Shown here: positions 9,052 through 16,711 of the stretch, piece by piece | How positions within the stretch are numbered: position 1 is the stretch's first letter | How the letters are laid out: each line of letters opens with the position of its first letter | Assembly (NCBI GenBank): GCA_948470335.1 | Contig: CAOKOL010000014.1 | Span: 1 to 64,000, forward strand | Reading direction: 5' to 3' | Origin: an uncultured Lachnospiraceae bacterium | GTDB lineage: Bacteria > Bacillota > Clostridia > Lachnospirales > Lachnospiraceae | Length of the DNA stretch: 64,000 nucleotides | Notes under the pieces: generated by a model | Told to the model about the DNA's origin: nothing | The model's input: the letters and a program-made list of their open reading frames with translations, nothing else | The model's database searches: none | Position numbers and translations under genes: made by a program

Positions 9052-9156
9052 AGCATTCTGCCTCCTTTCCCTTGTCTATGATTTCTTTCATTTTTTGCTT
9101 TTCTGATGATTAGACCGCCGGAGCGGTGAAAAAGTTTCAGAGAAAATAAAAAATAA

Positions 9157-9194
9157 GGCATATACCACGATAAAGAACAACAGTGGTATATGCC
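9157..9194. terminator. Perfect 12-bp inverted repeat between sigma factor and coiled-coil gene
   Basis: GGCATATACCAC (9157-9168) and GTGGTATATGCC (9183-9194) form a perfect 12-bp stem with a 14-nt loop. On the minus strand the stem is followed by TTATTTTTTATTTTC, so it can act as a terminator for the gene at 9245-10030. The inner part ATATACCACGATA (9160-9172) recurs in inverse orientation upstream of that gene, at 10055-10067. Confidence 0.6.
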
Positions 9195-9244
9195 TGTCAT
9201 AGTATTCCCTCTATTTTGCATTGCGATAACAGCGGCCGTATCCT

Positions 9245-10030
9245 TTATACGGAGATATCAATGGAAACGCTTTCCACTGCCACGGCTCCGGCGTCTGCCG
9301 AAACCGCAGGCGCTGAAACGGCCGGAGCGGCCGAAGTGGCCATGTCTGCCGGAACGGTTCCCGACGGTACGGGGGACGCGCCTGCCAGAGAAGAAGTCAT
9401 GGCGGAGACAGTCTCTGCCGTGGCGCTTTTCCGGTCTTCGTCCAGTTCTTTTTGGGCGTAATTCTGCTCGTCTCTTTTCCGTTTTTTCCGCCGGGTGGAC
9501 AGTTCTTTCCGGATTTCTTCTTCCTTTTTATCTTCCATTTTTTTGGCGGCCCGTTCCCGTTCCCGTTCCAGCACTTCTTCTTTGTTCAGATTTTTGATTT
9601 TCTTCTGAATCCGCTTCATCAGTTTTTCCATCCGCCGGATCATCTGATTAATCTTTTTCTGGTCTTTTTTATCCGCGCCGGCCAGGGACATTTTCAGATT
9701 GACAAGCGCCCGCATTGCTTTGGACGATACCTGCAAAACGTCTATTTTTGTCTCTGCTTTCGCCAGCAGGGCGGCCAGCTCTCCTACCGAATCGTCCGGC
9801 GCAGAGGATTTGACCGGTCCGCCGGATGCGGATGAAGAATTGGAACCGTTGTTCTCAGGAACCTTCCAGAAGTCAAATTCTGCGGTATCAAAGGAGCCAA
9901 ACAGCGTATCCAAATCCGTGCCTGTTTCTAATTCAATTGGTTCTGCCTGTTCCTGTCGGCCGTCCTGTTCCCTCAGGGCGGTCTGATACCTGGCAGCTTC
10001 CGCCTGCCAGTTTCTTGCCGTAACCTTCAT
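9245..10030 (-). CDS. Hypothetical charged coiled-coil protein
   Basis: 261 residues, not recognised. It has no signal peptide or membrane segment. The N-terminal third is acidic (WQAEAARYQTALREQDGRQE, then FGSFDTAEFDFWKV), followed by a Ser/Gly/Asn-rich linker. A long helical K/E/R-rich centre (MIRRMEKLMKRIQKKIKNLN, then ERERERAAKKMEDKKEEEIR) very likely forms a coiled coil. The C-terminus is rich in Ala, Ser, Thr and Val. The start is well supported by AAGGAGGGAGGA before ATG at 10030. It stands alone, bounded by an inverted repeat downstream. An internal structural or scaffold role is possible, but nothing in the sequence fixes a function. Confidence 0.7.
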   Translation of the reverse strand: MKVTARNWQAEAARYQTALREQDGRQEQAEPIELETGTDLDTLFGSFDTAEFDFWKVPENNGSNSSSASGGPVKSSAPDDSVGELAALLAKAETKIDVLQVSSKAMRALVNLKMSLAGADKKDQKKINQMIRRMEKLMKRIQKKIKNLNKEEVLERERERAAKKMEDKKEEEIRKELSTRRKKRKRDEQNYAQKELDEDRKSATAETVSAMTSSLAGASPVPSGTVPADMATSAAPAVSAPAVSADAGAVAVESVSIDISV

Positions 10031-10054
10031 AGATATCCTCCCTCCTTGAAATGA

Positions 10055-10067
10055 TATCGTGGTATAT
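10055..10067 (-). promoter_or_regulatory. 13-nt motif upstream of the coiled-coil gene, matching the downstream hairpin
   Basis: TATCGTGGTATAT on the plus strand is the exact reverse complement of ATATACCACGATA at 9160-9172. The coiled-coil gene is therefore flanked by 13-nt inverted repeats. This copy lies in the probable promoter/leader of the gene, 25 bp before its start codon. Confidence 0.4.
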
Positions 10068-10140
10068 CTATATTTATATTATCGGCCGAAATGGGGCGGA
10101 AGGAGATGAAAACAGGGAAAATAAAGGAAAAATTAAGATT

Positions 10141-10701
10141 TTACACTAACTGAAAATAAACCAGCATCCCATTGTAGATCCCTCTGGCAAAACTGCGGGG
10201 ATCGTTGGACAGAAGTTCTGCGTCTACGGGATTTGTCAGGTAGCCCATTTCCACCAGCAGGGACGGCATCAGGGTGTGACGCAGTACGTAAAGGCCGGGA
10301 TTGACGCGCATGCCCCGGTTAGGCAGTCCCGTGGCCCGGTGCAGCCCGGTCAGGATATTTTCCCCAAGAGGCCAGGCAGAGCTGGATTCGCTGTATACAT
10401 ATACCTCACTGCCGCTGGCATCGGTGTTGTCGCTGGAATTGCAGTGGAGACTGATAAAATAATCGGCGCCCCAACTGTTGGCGGCATCCACCCGGGTGGC
10501 CAGGCTGGTGGAGTTGGAGGTTCCCAGTTGTTCCGTGGGGCTGCTGCGGGACAGGCGGACTTCAAAAAAGGGGTTGGATTCCAGCATAGCGGCCAGTTCT
10601 GCGCCTACCGCATAGGTAACGTCCTGTTCCCGTACGCCGTTGGCCTCCGCGCCGGCATTGGGATTTACGGGGTTATGCCCCTGGTCAATAAAGATTTTCA
10701 T
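10141..10701 (-). CDS. N-acetylmuramoyl-L-alanine amidase (Amidase_3)
   Basis: 186 residues, a stand-alone zinc amidase that cuts the bond between the muramyl sugar and the stem peptide of peptidoglycan. The start IFIDQGHNPVN supplies the first zinc His. EQD near residue 26 gives the Glu ligand, YFISLHCNSSDN the second His, and SLLVEMGYLTNPVDAELL the catalytic Glu. There is no signal peptide or cell-wall-binding domain, so it is the bare catalytic domain, as seen in spore or phage lysins. The ribosome binding site is weak. It follows the coiled-coil gene downstream on the same strand with about 110 bp between them. Confidence 0.88.
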   Translation of the reverse strand: MKIFIDQGHNPVNPNAGAEANGVREQDVTYAVGAELAAMLESNPFFEVRLSRSSPTEQLGTSNSTSLATRVDAANSWGADYFISLHCNSSDNTDASGSEVYVYSESSSAWPLGENILTGLHRATGLPNRGMRVNPGLYVLRHTLMPSLLVEMGYLTNPVDAELLSNDPRSFARGIYNGMLVYFQLV

Positions 10702-10850
10702 AGGCGTTTGCTCTCACGGGTCCGGCGGGCCGGACACATAGATTGAAGGATTTTATTGCTTTATCATATGCATAGACATTGAATCATGTGAGAATGAAAG
10801 ATATAATATGAGGGAAATCTGTAAAGGTTATATGGATTGCGGGCAGTGTC

Positions 10851-11087
10851 ATGTCGGAAAAATATTTCGGAAAGATTTATCCCCGAGAAAATAATGTTTC
10901 GGAAGACCATCTTTTAAAAGGCTTAAAAAGCCAGAAAAAGCAGCTTCGGAAACTTTTGACTTCTCAGGAAAGATATACTATAATGAAAACATTGACGCGG
11001 ATATCCGACGTTTTATTTTTGAAAAAGCAGACTGCCTTGCGGGAATCCGGCTTCGGAAAGAAGGGACAGCCCTGGCGGAACAGTTGA
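10851..11087 (+). pseudogene. Possible small helical protein gene, perhaps frameshifted
   Basis: An open frame of 78 codons starts ATGTCGGAAAAATATTTC with only weak ribosome-binding potential. Its first 45 residues (YFGKIYPRENNVSEDHLLKG, then KSQKKQLRKLLTSQE) resemble small Clostridia proteins that begin with LYxGEIYP-ENIVP. The later part is more protein-like in the other frame, the one that continues into metG: NIDADIRRFIFEKADCLAG, then IRLRKEGTALAEQLI. This suggests one small gene broken by a frameshift near 10970, or a chance open frame. I cannot separate these from sequence alone. Confidence 0.35.
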
Positions 11088-11101
11088 TTATGGAGGAATT
11101 T

Positions 11102-13045
11102 ATGAATAAAGGACCTTATTATATTACAACGGCGATTACCTATACTTCCGGCAAACCCCATATCGGGAATACTTATGAAATTATTCTGGCGGACGCCATT
11201 GCCCGTTATAAGAGAGCACAGGGGTACGACGTGTTTTTCCAGACCGGCACCGATGAGCACGGACAGAAAATTGAGGAAAAGGCGGCCGCCGCCGGCGTTA
11301 CGCCCAAAGAATTTGTGGACGGCGTGGCGGCTCAGATTCAGGAAATATGGGATCTGATGGAAACCTCCTATGATAAATTTATCCGGACCACCGATCTGGA
11401 CCATGAGAAACAGGTGCAGAAGATTTTCAAAAAGCTGTATGACCAGGGGGATATCTATGAAGGGTATTATGAGGGGCTGTACTGTACGCCCTGCGAGTCC
11501 TTCTTTACCGAGTCTCAGTTGGTGGACGGCAAGTGCCCCGACTGCGGCAGGGAAGTAAAGCCGGCGAAAGAAGCGGCTTATTTTTTCAGAATGAGCAAAT
11601 ATGCCCGGCGGCTTATCGATCATATCAACGCCCATCCGGAATTTATCCAGCCCGTTTCCCGGAAAAATGAGATGATGAACAATTTCCTGCTTCCGGGCCT
11701 GCAGGATCTGTGCGTGTCAAGAACCTCTTTTCAGTGGGGCATTCCGGTAGATTTCGATCCGAAGCATGTGGTTTATGTATGGCTGGACGCTCTGACCAAT
11801 TATATCACCGGCATCGGCTATGAATGCGGCGGGGAATCCACGGAGCAGTTTCAGGCGCTGTGGCCTGCGGATCTGCATCTGATCGGAAAAGACATTATCC
11901 GGTTCCATACGATCTACTGGCCGATTTTCCTGATGGCGCTGGATCTGCCGCTGCCAAAGCAGGTATTCGGACATCCCTGGCTTCTGCAGGGGGACGGCAA
12001 GATGAGCAAGTCCAAGGGGAATGTGCTGTATGCGGATACGCTGGTGGACTTTTTCGGCGTCGATGGGGTGCGCTATTTTGTTCTTCATGAGATGCCCTTT
12101 GAAAATGACGGCGTGATCTCCTGGGAGCTGATGGTGGAGCGGATGAATTCCGATCTGGCCAACACGCTGGGAAATCTGGTAAACCGTACCATTTCCATGT
12201 CCAATAAATATTTTGGCGGCGTAGTGAATAACTCTGGCGTAACCGAGGCGGTGGACGAGGAACTGAAAGCCTGTGCGCTGGAAACGGTAAAAGCCGTGGA
12301 CGCGAAGATGGAGAAGCTGCGGGTGGCGGACGCCATGACGGAGATCTTCAATCTGTTCAAGCGGTGCAACAAATATATTGACGAGACGATGCCCTGGGCG
12401 CTGGCGAAAGAAGAAGCGACAAAACCCCGGCTGGAGACGGTTCTTTATAACCTGGTGGAGAGCATCTGTATCGGCGCCAGCCTGCTGGATTCCTCTATGC
12501 ACGGGACGGCGGAAAGAATTCTCGGTCAGTTAAACGGAACGCTTCGCGGTCTGGATGAGATGACGGAATTCGGTCTGTATCCTTCCGGAACGAAGGTGAC
12601 GGAAAAGCCGGAGATTTTATTTGCCCGGATGGACATCAAAGAGGTGATGGAGAAGGTAGAGGCGATGCAGGCTGCGGAAGCCGGGGAAGGCGAGCAGTAT
12701 CCCGCGGTCGAGCCAAAACCGGAAATTACCATAGACGACGTGGACAAGATTCAGTTGCTGGTAGGCGAGGTGTTAAGCTGCGAGCCGGTGAAAAAGGCAA
12801 AAAAACTTCTGGTGATGCAGGTACGGGTCGGCGCGCAGGTTCGCCAGATCGTATCGGGAATCGCCAAATACTATAAGCCTGAGGAAATGGTGGGCAAAAA
12901 AGTGGTGGTTGTGGCCAACTTAAAGCCGGCCAAGCTGTGCGGTATGCTGTCGGAAGGAATGCTGCTGGCAGCAGGAGACGATGCGGATCATCTGGCCATG
13001 GTGACGGTGGACAGAGATATGGTCAGCGGTTCGACAGTATCATAA
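11102..13045 (+). CDS. metG: Methionyl-tRNA synthetase
   Basis: Charges tRNA-Met in the cytoplasm. Class I motifs are present: KPHIGN near residue 20 (HIGH motif) and DGKMSKS near residue 300 (KMSKS). A zinc knuckle CTPCE...CPDCG lies in the connective region. The last 110 residues (DKIQLLVGEVLSCEPVKKAK and onward) form the Trbp111/EMAP-like tRNA-binding domain found in the long bacterial form. I start at ATG 11102 because GGAGGA lies 5-10 nt upstream; an earlier in-frame TTG at 11084 lacks one. This gives 647 residues, normal for the family. It is followed by tatD and rsmA, a common Bacillota order. Confidence 0.97.
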   Translation: MNKGPYYITTAITYTSGKPHIGNTYEIILADAIARYKRAQGYDVFFQTGTDEHGQKIEEKAAAAGVTPKEFVDGVAAQIQEIWDLMETSYDKFIRTTDLDHEKQVQKIFKKLYDQGDIYEGYYEGLYCTPCESFFTESQLVDGKCPDCGREVKPAKEAAYFFRMSKYARRLIDHINAHPEFIQPVSRKNEMMNNFLLPGLQDLCVSRTSFQWGIPVDFDPKHVVYVWLDALTNYITGIGYECGGESTEQFQALWPADLHLIGKDIIRFHTIYWPIFLMALDLPLPKQVFGHPWLLQGDGKMSKSKGNVLYADTLVDFFGVDGVRYFVLHEMPFENDGVISWELMVERMNSDLANTLGNLVNRTISMSNKYFGGVVNNSGVTEAVDEELKACALETVKAVDAKMEKLRVADAMTEIFNLFKRCNKYIDETMPWALAKEEATKPRLETVLYNLVESICIGASLLDSSMHGTAERILGQLNGTLRGLDEMTEFGLYPSGTKVTEKPEILFARMDIKEVMEKVEAMQAAEAGEGEQYPAVEPKPEITIDDVDKIQLLVGEVLSCEPVKKAKKLLVMQVRVGAQVRQIVSGIAKYYKPEEMVGKKVVVVANLKPAKLCGMLSEGMLLAAGDDADHLAMVTVDRDMVSGSTVS

Positions 13046-13276
13046 AAACCAATTATGTCCGGCCTTTCTCCATGACGCGGGAATATACGGCATCCGGTGA
13101 CGTAAAAGCGGATCATGGGATGTGCTTCATGGGGGAAGGCTTTTTGACAGACACGGCATAAGACAACTGCGGGGCGGCCGGCAGCGGCGGTCTGTCCTTA
13201 TGGGGTGGAAATAAGGGTGGGGCCTTGCCTGCGGTAGTACATTTTGTATTTGTATGGATCATGAGGGAAAGCGGCA

Positions 13277-14047
13277 ATGAGAGCAATATTTGACAGTCAT
13301 GCCCATTATGACGATAAAGCCTTTGACGGGGACAGGGACAGCCTGCTTTCGGCCATGGAGGAACAGGGCGTAGGACGTATTGTGAACGTGGGCGCCAGTC
13401 TGGAGACGACAAAGCGGACGCTGGAGCTGACGCAGAAATATCCGTTCGTGTACGGCGCTGCCGGCGTTCACCCCGATGAAACCGGCGAGCTGGATGAGGA
13501 AAATTTCCGTTGGCTGGAGTGGGCGGCCGGCCAGGAAAAAATCGTGGCTGTGGGAGAAATCGGTCTGGACTATTACTGGGACAACGCGCCCAGAGAAGTG
13601 CAGCAGCACTGGTTCCGGCGTCAGCTTCAGCTTGCCTGGAAACTGGATCGGCCGGTGATTATTCACAGCCGGGAAGCGGCGAAGGATACGCTGGATATTA
13701 TTAAAGAAGAAGGCGGCAGGGATCATGCCATGGTGATACACTGCTTTTCCTACGGCGTGGAACTGGCCAGGAAATATTTGGATATGGGCCATGATCTGGG
13801 GATCGGCGGTGTGCTGACCTTTAAGAACGCAAAGAAGCTGAAAGAGGTAGCGGCCTATGCGCCGCTGGAGCGGATTCTGCTGGAGACAGACTGCCCCTAT
13901 CTGGCGCCGGTTCCGTTCCGGGGAAAGCGGAATGATTCCACGAAGATCAGCCATGTGGCGGAAGAACTGGCCAGGATCAAAGGCGTGGACATAGAACGGG
14001 TGCTGGAAGTGACGTGGGAGAATGCGTGCAGGTTTTACAGGGTGTGA
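13277..14047 (+). CDS. tatD: TatD family metal-dependent deoxyribonuclease
   Basis: 256 residues of the TatD amidohydrolase-like TIM barrel, a 3'-5' DNase. Metal ligands are visible in order: DSHAHYDD at the N-terminus, GEIGLDYYW (Glu), VIIHSREA (His), VIHCFSYG (His) and ETDCPYLAP (Asp). The start ATG follows GAGGG. It lies between metG and rsmA on the same strand; its stop is 10 nt before the rsmA start, so the two are probably cotranscribed. A 230-bp gap separates it from metG, in which I see no gene. Confidence 0.95.
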   Translation: MRAIFDSHAHYDDKAFDGDRDSLLSAMEEQGVGRIVNVGASLETTKRTLELTQKYPFVYGAAGVHPDETGELDEENFRWLEWAAGQEKIVAVGEIGLDYYWDNAPREVQQHWFRRQLQLAWKLDRPVIIHSREAAKDTLDIIKEEGGRDHAMVIHCFSYGVELARKYLDMGHDLGIGGVLTFKNAKKLKEVAAYAPLERILLETDCPYLAPVPFRGKRNDSTKISHVAEELARIKGVDIERVLEVTWENACRFYRV

Positions 14048-14057
14048 AAGGAATCAT

Positions 14058-14918
14058 ATGGCCTATTTAGGAAATCCGCAGAATACCATTGAAATATTAA
14101 AAAAATATGATTTTTCCTTCCAGAAAAAGTACGGGCAGAATTTTCTGATTGATACTCATGTGCTGGATAAGATTATCCGTGCGGCGGAGATTACGGCGGA
14201 TGATTTTGTGCTGGAGATCGGGCCGGGGATCGGCACCATGACCCAGTATCTGGCGGAAGCCGCCAGAGAGGTGGCGGTGGTGGAGATCGATGATAAGCTG
14301 ATTCCGATTCTGGAGGAAACGTTAAAGGAATATGAGAATGTGACCATTATCCATGGTGACATTTTAAAGGTGGATATTGAAGCGCTGACAAGGGAGAAAA
14401 ATCAGGGCAGGCCGGTAAAGGTGGTGGCCAACCTGCCCTATTATATTACCACGCCGATTATTATGGGATTACTGGAAGGCGGTGTGCCTGTGGACAGTAT
14501 TACCGTTATGGTGCAGAAGGAAGTGGCGGACCGGATGAAGGTAGGGCCAGGCACAAAGGATTACGGGGCGCTGTCACTGGCCGTCCAGTATTATGCCCGG
14601 CCGGAAATCGTGGCGAATGTCCCGCCGAACTGTTTTATCCCCCGTCCGAAGGTGGGCTCCGCGGTGATTCGCCTGACCCGCCATCAGACGCCTCCTGTTC
14701 AGGTGAGGGACGAAGAATTTCTGTTCCGCGTGATCCGCGCGTCCTTTAACCAGAGAAGGAAGACGCTGGTAAACAGCCTGAATAATTCACCGGAGCTGCA
14801 ACTGACAAAAGAGCAGATTACCCTGGCCCTGGAGCAGATGGAGTTGCCGGCGGCGGTCAGAGGAGAGACGCTGACGCTTGCGCAGTTTGCGCGGCTGGCG
14901 GAGCTGTTGGGAAAATAA
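14058..14918 (+). CDS. rsmA: 16S rRNA (adenine1518/1519-N6) dimethyltransferase
   Basis: KsgA/RsmA dimethylates two adjacent adenines near the 3' end of 16S rRNA late in small-subunit assembly, using S-adenosylmethionine. Seen are KKYGQNFLID at the start, the SAM-binding LEIGPGIGTMT near residue 50, VVEIDDKLIP, and the catalytic NLPYYITTPI near 126. The C-terminus has FNQRRKTLVNSL, usual for the rRNA-binding part. I start at ATG 14058, with AAAGGA upstream, rather than the earlier in-frame ATG at 14022 that overlaps tatD; this gives 286 residues. Loss of this enzyme gives kasugamycin resistance in other bacteria. Confidence 0.96.
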   Translation: MAYLGNPQNTIEILKKYDFSFQKKYGQNFLIDTHVLDKIIRAAEITADDFVLEIGPGIGTMTQYLAEAAREVAVVEIDDKLIPILEETLKEYENVTIIHGDILKVDIEALTREKNQGRPVKVVANLPYYITTPIIMGLLEGGVPVDSITVMVQKEVADRMKVGPGTKDYGALSLAVQYYARPEIVANVPPNCFIPRPKVGSAVIRLTRHQTPPVQVRDEEFLFRVIRASFNQRRKTLVNSLNNSPELQLTKEQITLALEQMELPAAVRGETLTLAQFARLAELLGK

Positions 14919-14957
14919 ATTGTTGTGTTTTATCAAACTGGCAGGAGAAGTGTGTCC

Positions 14958-15299
14958 ATGTGTAGGAAAAAAGAATTGGAAAGTATTGTAGACAAATTGG
15001 TAAAAACATATCAATCTGTTTACGGGGATCAAATCGTGAAAATAGTGCTGTATGGTTCTTATGCCCGTGGTGATTATGACAGTGAATCGGATGTGGATAT
15101 GGTTGCGCTGGTTCATGGTGACAGAAGGATATTACAGGAGCAGTTAAAACAGGTATGGGATGTGTCTTCGGATCTGGAATTGGAGTTTGGAATGATTCTA
15201 TCACCGACAGTGATTCCTTATGACGAGTATGAACGGTATGCCGATGTTTTGCCATATTATAAAAATATTGCTGAGGAAGGGGTCGTAATTGTTGCCTGA
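14958..15299 (+). CDS. Minimal nucleotidyltransferase (MNT), probable antitoxin of a HEPN/MNT pair
   Basis: 113 residues with the nucleotidyltransferase core VLYGSYARGDYDSESDVDM (GSxxxGD...SDxD), whose two Asp residues bind metal. A third acidic residue follows in LELEFGMIL. In HEPN/MNT toxin-antitoxin pairs this protein silences the HEPN RNase by adding AMP to a Tyr. Start ATG 14958 follows GGCAGGAG. Its end overlaps the start of the HEPN gene by 11 nt, strong evidence for coupled translation. It follows rsmA after about 40 bp but is unlikely to relate to it in function. Confidence 0.85.
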   Translation: MCRKKELESIVDKLVKTYQSVYGDQIVKIVLYGSYARGDYDSESDVDMVALVHGDRRILQEQLKQVWDVSSDLELEFGMILSPTVIPYDEYERYADVLPYYKNIAEEGVVIVA

Positions 15300-15684
15300 C
15301 AATAAAACTTTACTGATGATGCATAGATTGGATTCAGCTAAAGAAAAACTGGAATCCGCAAAATTACTTTTAGAATATGGAAAGTTAAAAGATTCCGTAA
15401 GCCGTTCCTATTATGCGATGTTTACCGGTGTAAGAGCGCTGTTGGCCAGGGATGGAGTGGATTTTTCTAAGCATGCGGGAGTGATCTCCTATTTTCAGAA
15501 AGAATATATCAAAACAGGTAGACTGGATGTGAAATATTCAAAATACATCAGTCAGGCATTTCAGATTAGAAATAATACGGATTATGCAGATTTTTATATA
15601 GTTTCTAAATCGGATGCGGAAGAACAGTATGAGAAAGCGGAAGATTTTTATCAGATGATTAAAAATTATCTTTTAATTGAGTAG
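15289..15684 (+). CDS. HEPN domain protein, probable toxin of a HEPN/MNT pair
   Basis: 131 residues, all helical, matching the HEPN fold. SRSYYAMFTGVRALLARDG is the typical first helix pair (SxxYYAMF), and QIRNNTDYADFYIVS carries the RNxxDY motif seen in HEPN partners of MNT antitoxins. The start is TTG at 15289 with AGGAAGGGG 7 nt upstream, overlapping the MNT gene. HEPN proteins of this type are often RNases. The strict RxxxxxH catalytic motif is not obvious here (RNNTDY instead), so RNase activity should be treated as uncertain. Confidence 0.8.
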   Translation: MLPDNKTLLMMHRLDSAKEKLESAKLLLEYGKLKDSVSRSYYAMFTGVRALLARDGVDFSKHAGVISYFQKEYIKTGRLDVKYSKYISQAFQIRNNTDYADFYIVSKSDAEEQYEKAEDFYQMIKNYLLIE

Positions 15685-15756
15685 AGTTGCATTTGCACAG
15701 AAAAATTTCAATCCTGTTGCTGCGGCATCAGATGAAGGGGGAAACGCAGGATTCCC

Positions 15757-16668
15757 CTACTCCATCTTAACCGCCCACAACGGGCCGCCGGCGGCGGCCC
15801 CTTTTTTCAGTTCTGACAGCAGCAGATCCAGTTCCCATTCCTTTCGGCTGTTCTCGTAGCTGTTTGGATCTGCGATTCTTACATGTCCGTCTTCCAGAAG
15901 CTTTGTAATCAGTATAAAATGGCCGTTGTTTGTCAAAGTGCCTTTTCCCATCAGGGCGGCCAGAACATAGCCGCTCTCCAGCAGTTCGGAGACATACTCC
16001 CGGTTTAAATTTGTTACGCTTTCCACGGTAAAGCCGTATGCGGTGAGAGAGTCGGGAATCAGGCTGTGATAGGAGCCGCTGTGGAGGGCGTAATATCCGT
16101 TTTCCGCCGCCCAGTCAGCCATATCGGTGGGCGTAAGACCGCCGCCCTCCAGAGAGAAGCTGGAGATCAGCATGGACACTGCGGTAGGGCCGCAGCCATA
16201 GCCTTCCAGCGGGTCTTCGCCTCCGTAAAGGTAATCCGCCCAGCGCCGGTCTCCCTGATTGTAATACATCATCGGTCCCATCTCCGTATCCAGCATGACA
16301 AAGTAGATGTCCTCCGGTGCGTCCTGTATTTCCAGATCAGAGGAATTTCCCAGTTCGTCGATGAAATCCAGGGGGTGGGGGACTTCGGCGGTTTCTTCCG
16401 TGGGAGGGGAGGTTTCTGCTTCGGAGGAAATGGTTTCGGTTTCGGTTGACTCGGCGGTTTCAGCAGTTTCGAAATCTGCGGATTCTCCGGCATTTTCAGT
16501 GGGCTCCTGGAGATGGCCGTTGCGGGCGTAACGTATGGAGTTCTTGAGATCTTCGGTGGTGACAGATCGAAAAAATGCAAAAAGGCTGACTACAGCAATC
16601 AGTGTAGTCAGCAAAATACTGCATAGAATCAATGTGTGAACCGGAGACAAATTAGATTTTTTCTTCAT
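15757..16668 (-). CDS. Membrane-anchored C39-like cysteine peptidase domain protein
   Basis: 303 residues from ATG 16668; the frame is open to a TTG at 16707, but neither start has a clear ribosome binding site. A single N-terminal membrane segment (residues about 12-33) is followed by a long E/T/S/A-rich linker (residues 45-105). The extracellular domain has GYGCGPTAVSMLISSFS with the catalytic Cys, NNGHFILITKL with the His, and DPNSYENS with the Asn/Asp, the C39_2 peptidase triad. YYNQGDRRWADYLYG is the usual domain opening. It lies 43 bp downstream of cheB on the same strand. A link with chemotaxis is not obvious. Confidence 0.8.
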   Translation of the reverse strand: MKKKSNLSPVHTLILCSILLTTLIAVVSLFAFFRSVTTEDLKNSIRYARNGHLQEPTENAGESADFETAETAESTETETISSEAETSPPTEETAEVPHPLDFIDELGNSSDLEIQDAPEDIYFVMLDTEMGPMMYYNQGDRRWADYLYGGEDPLEGYGCGPTAVSMLISSFSLEGGGLTPTDMADWAAENGYYALHSGSYHSLIPDSLTAYGFTVESVTNLNREYVSELLESGYVLAALMGKGTLTNNGHFILITKLLEDGHVRIADPNSYENSRKEWELDLLLSELKKGAAAGGPLWAVKME

Positions 16669-16711
16669 ATTTACAGTATTTACCGCAGTGTCTAAAATAT
16701 GTCTCAATCAT

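Noticed and set aside
10702..11101. T-box or S-box leader before metG
   Set aside because: No T-box sequence, specifier stem or SAM-riboswitch core was found in the upstream region.
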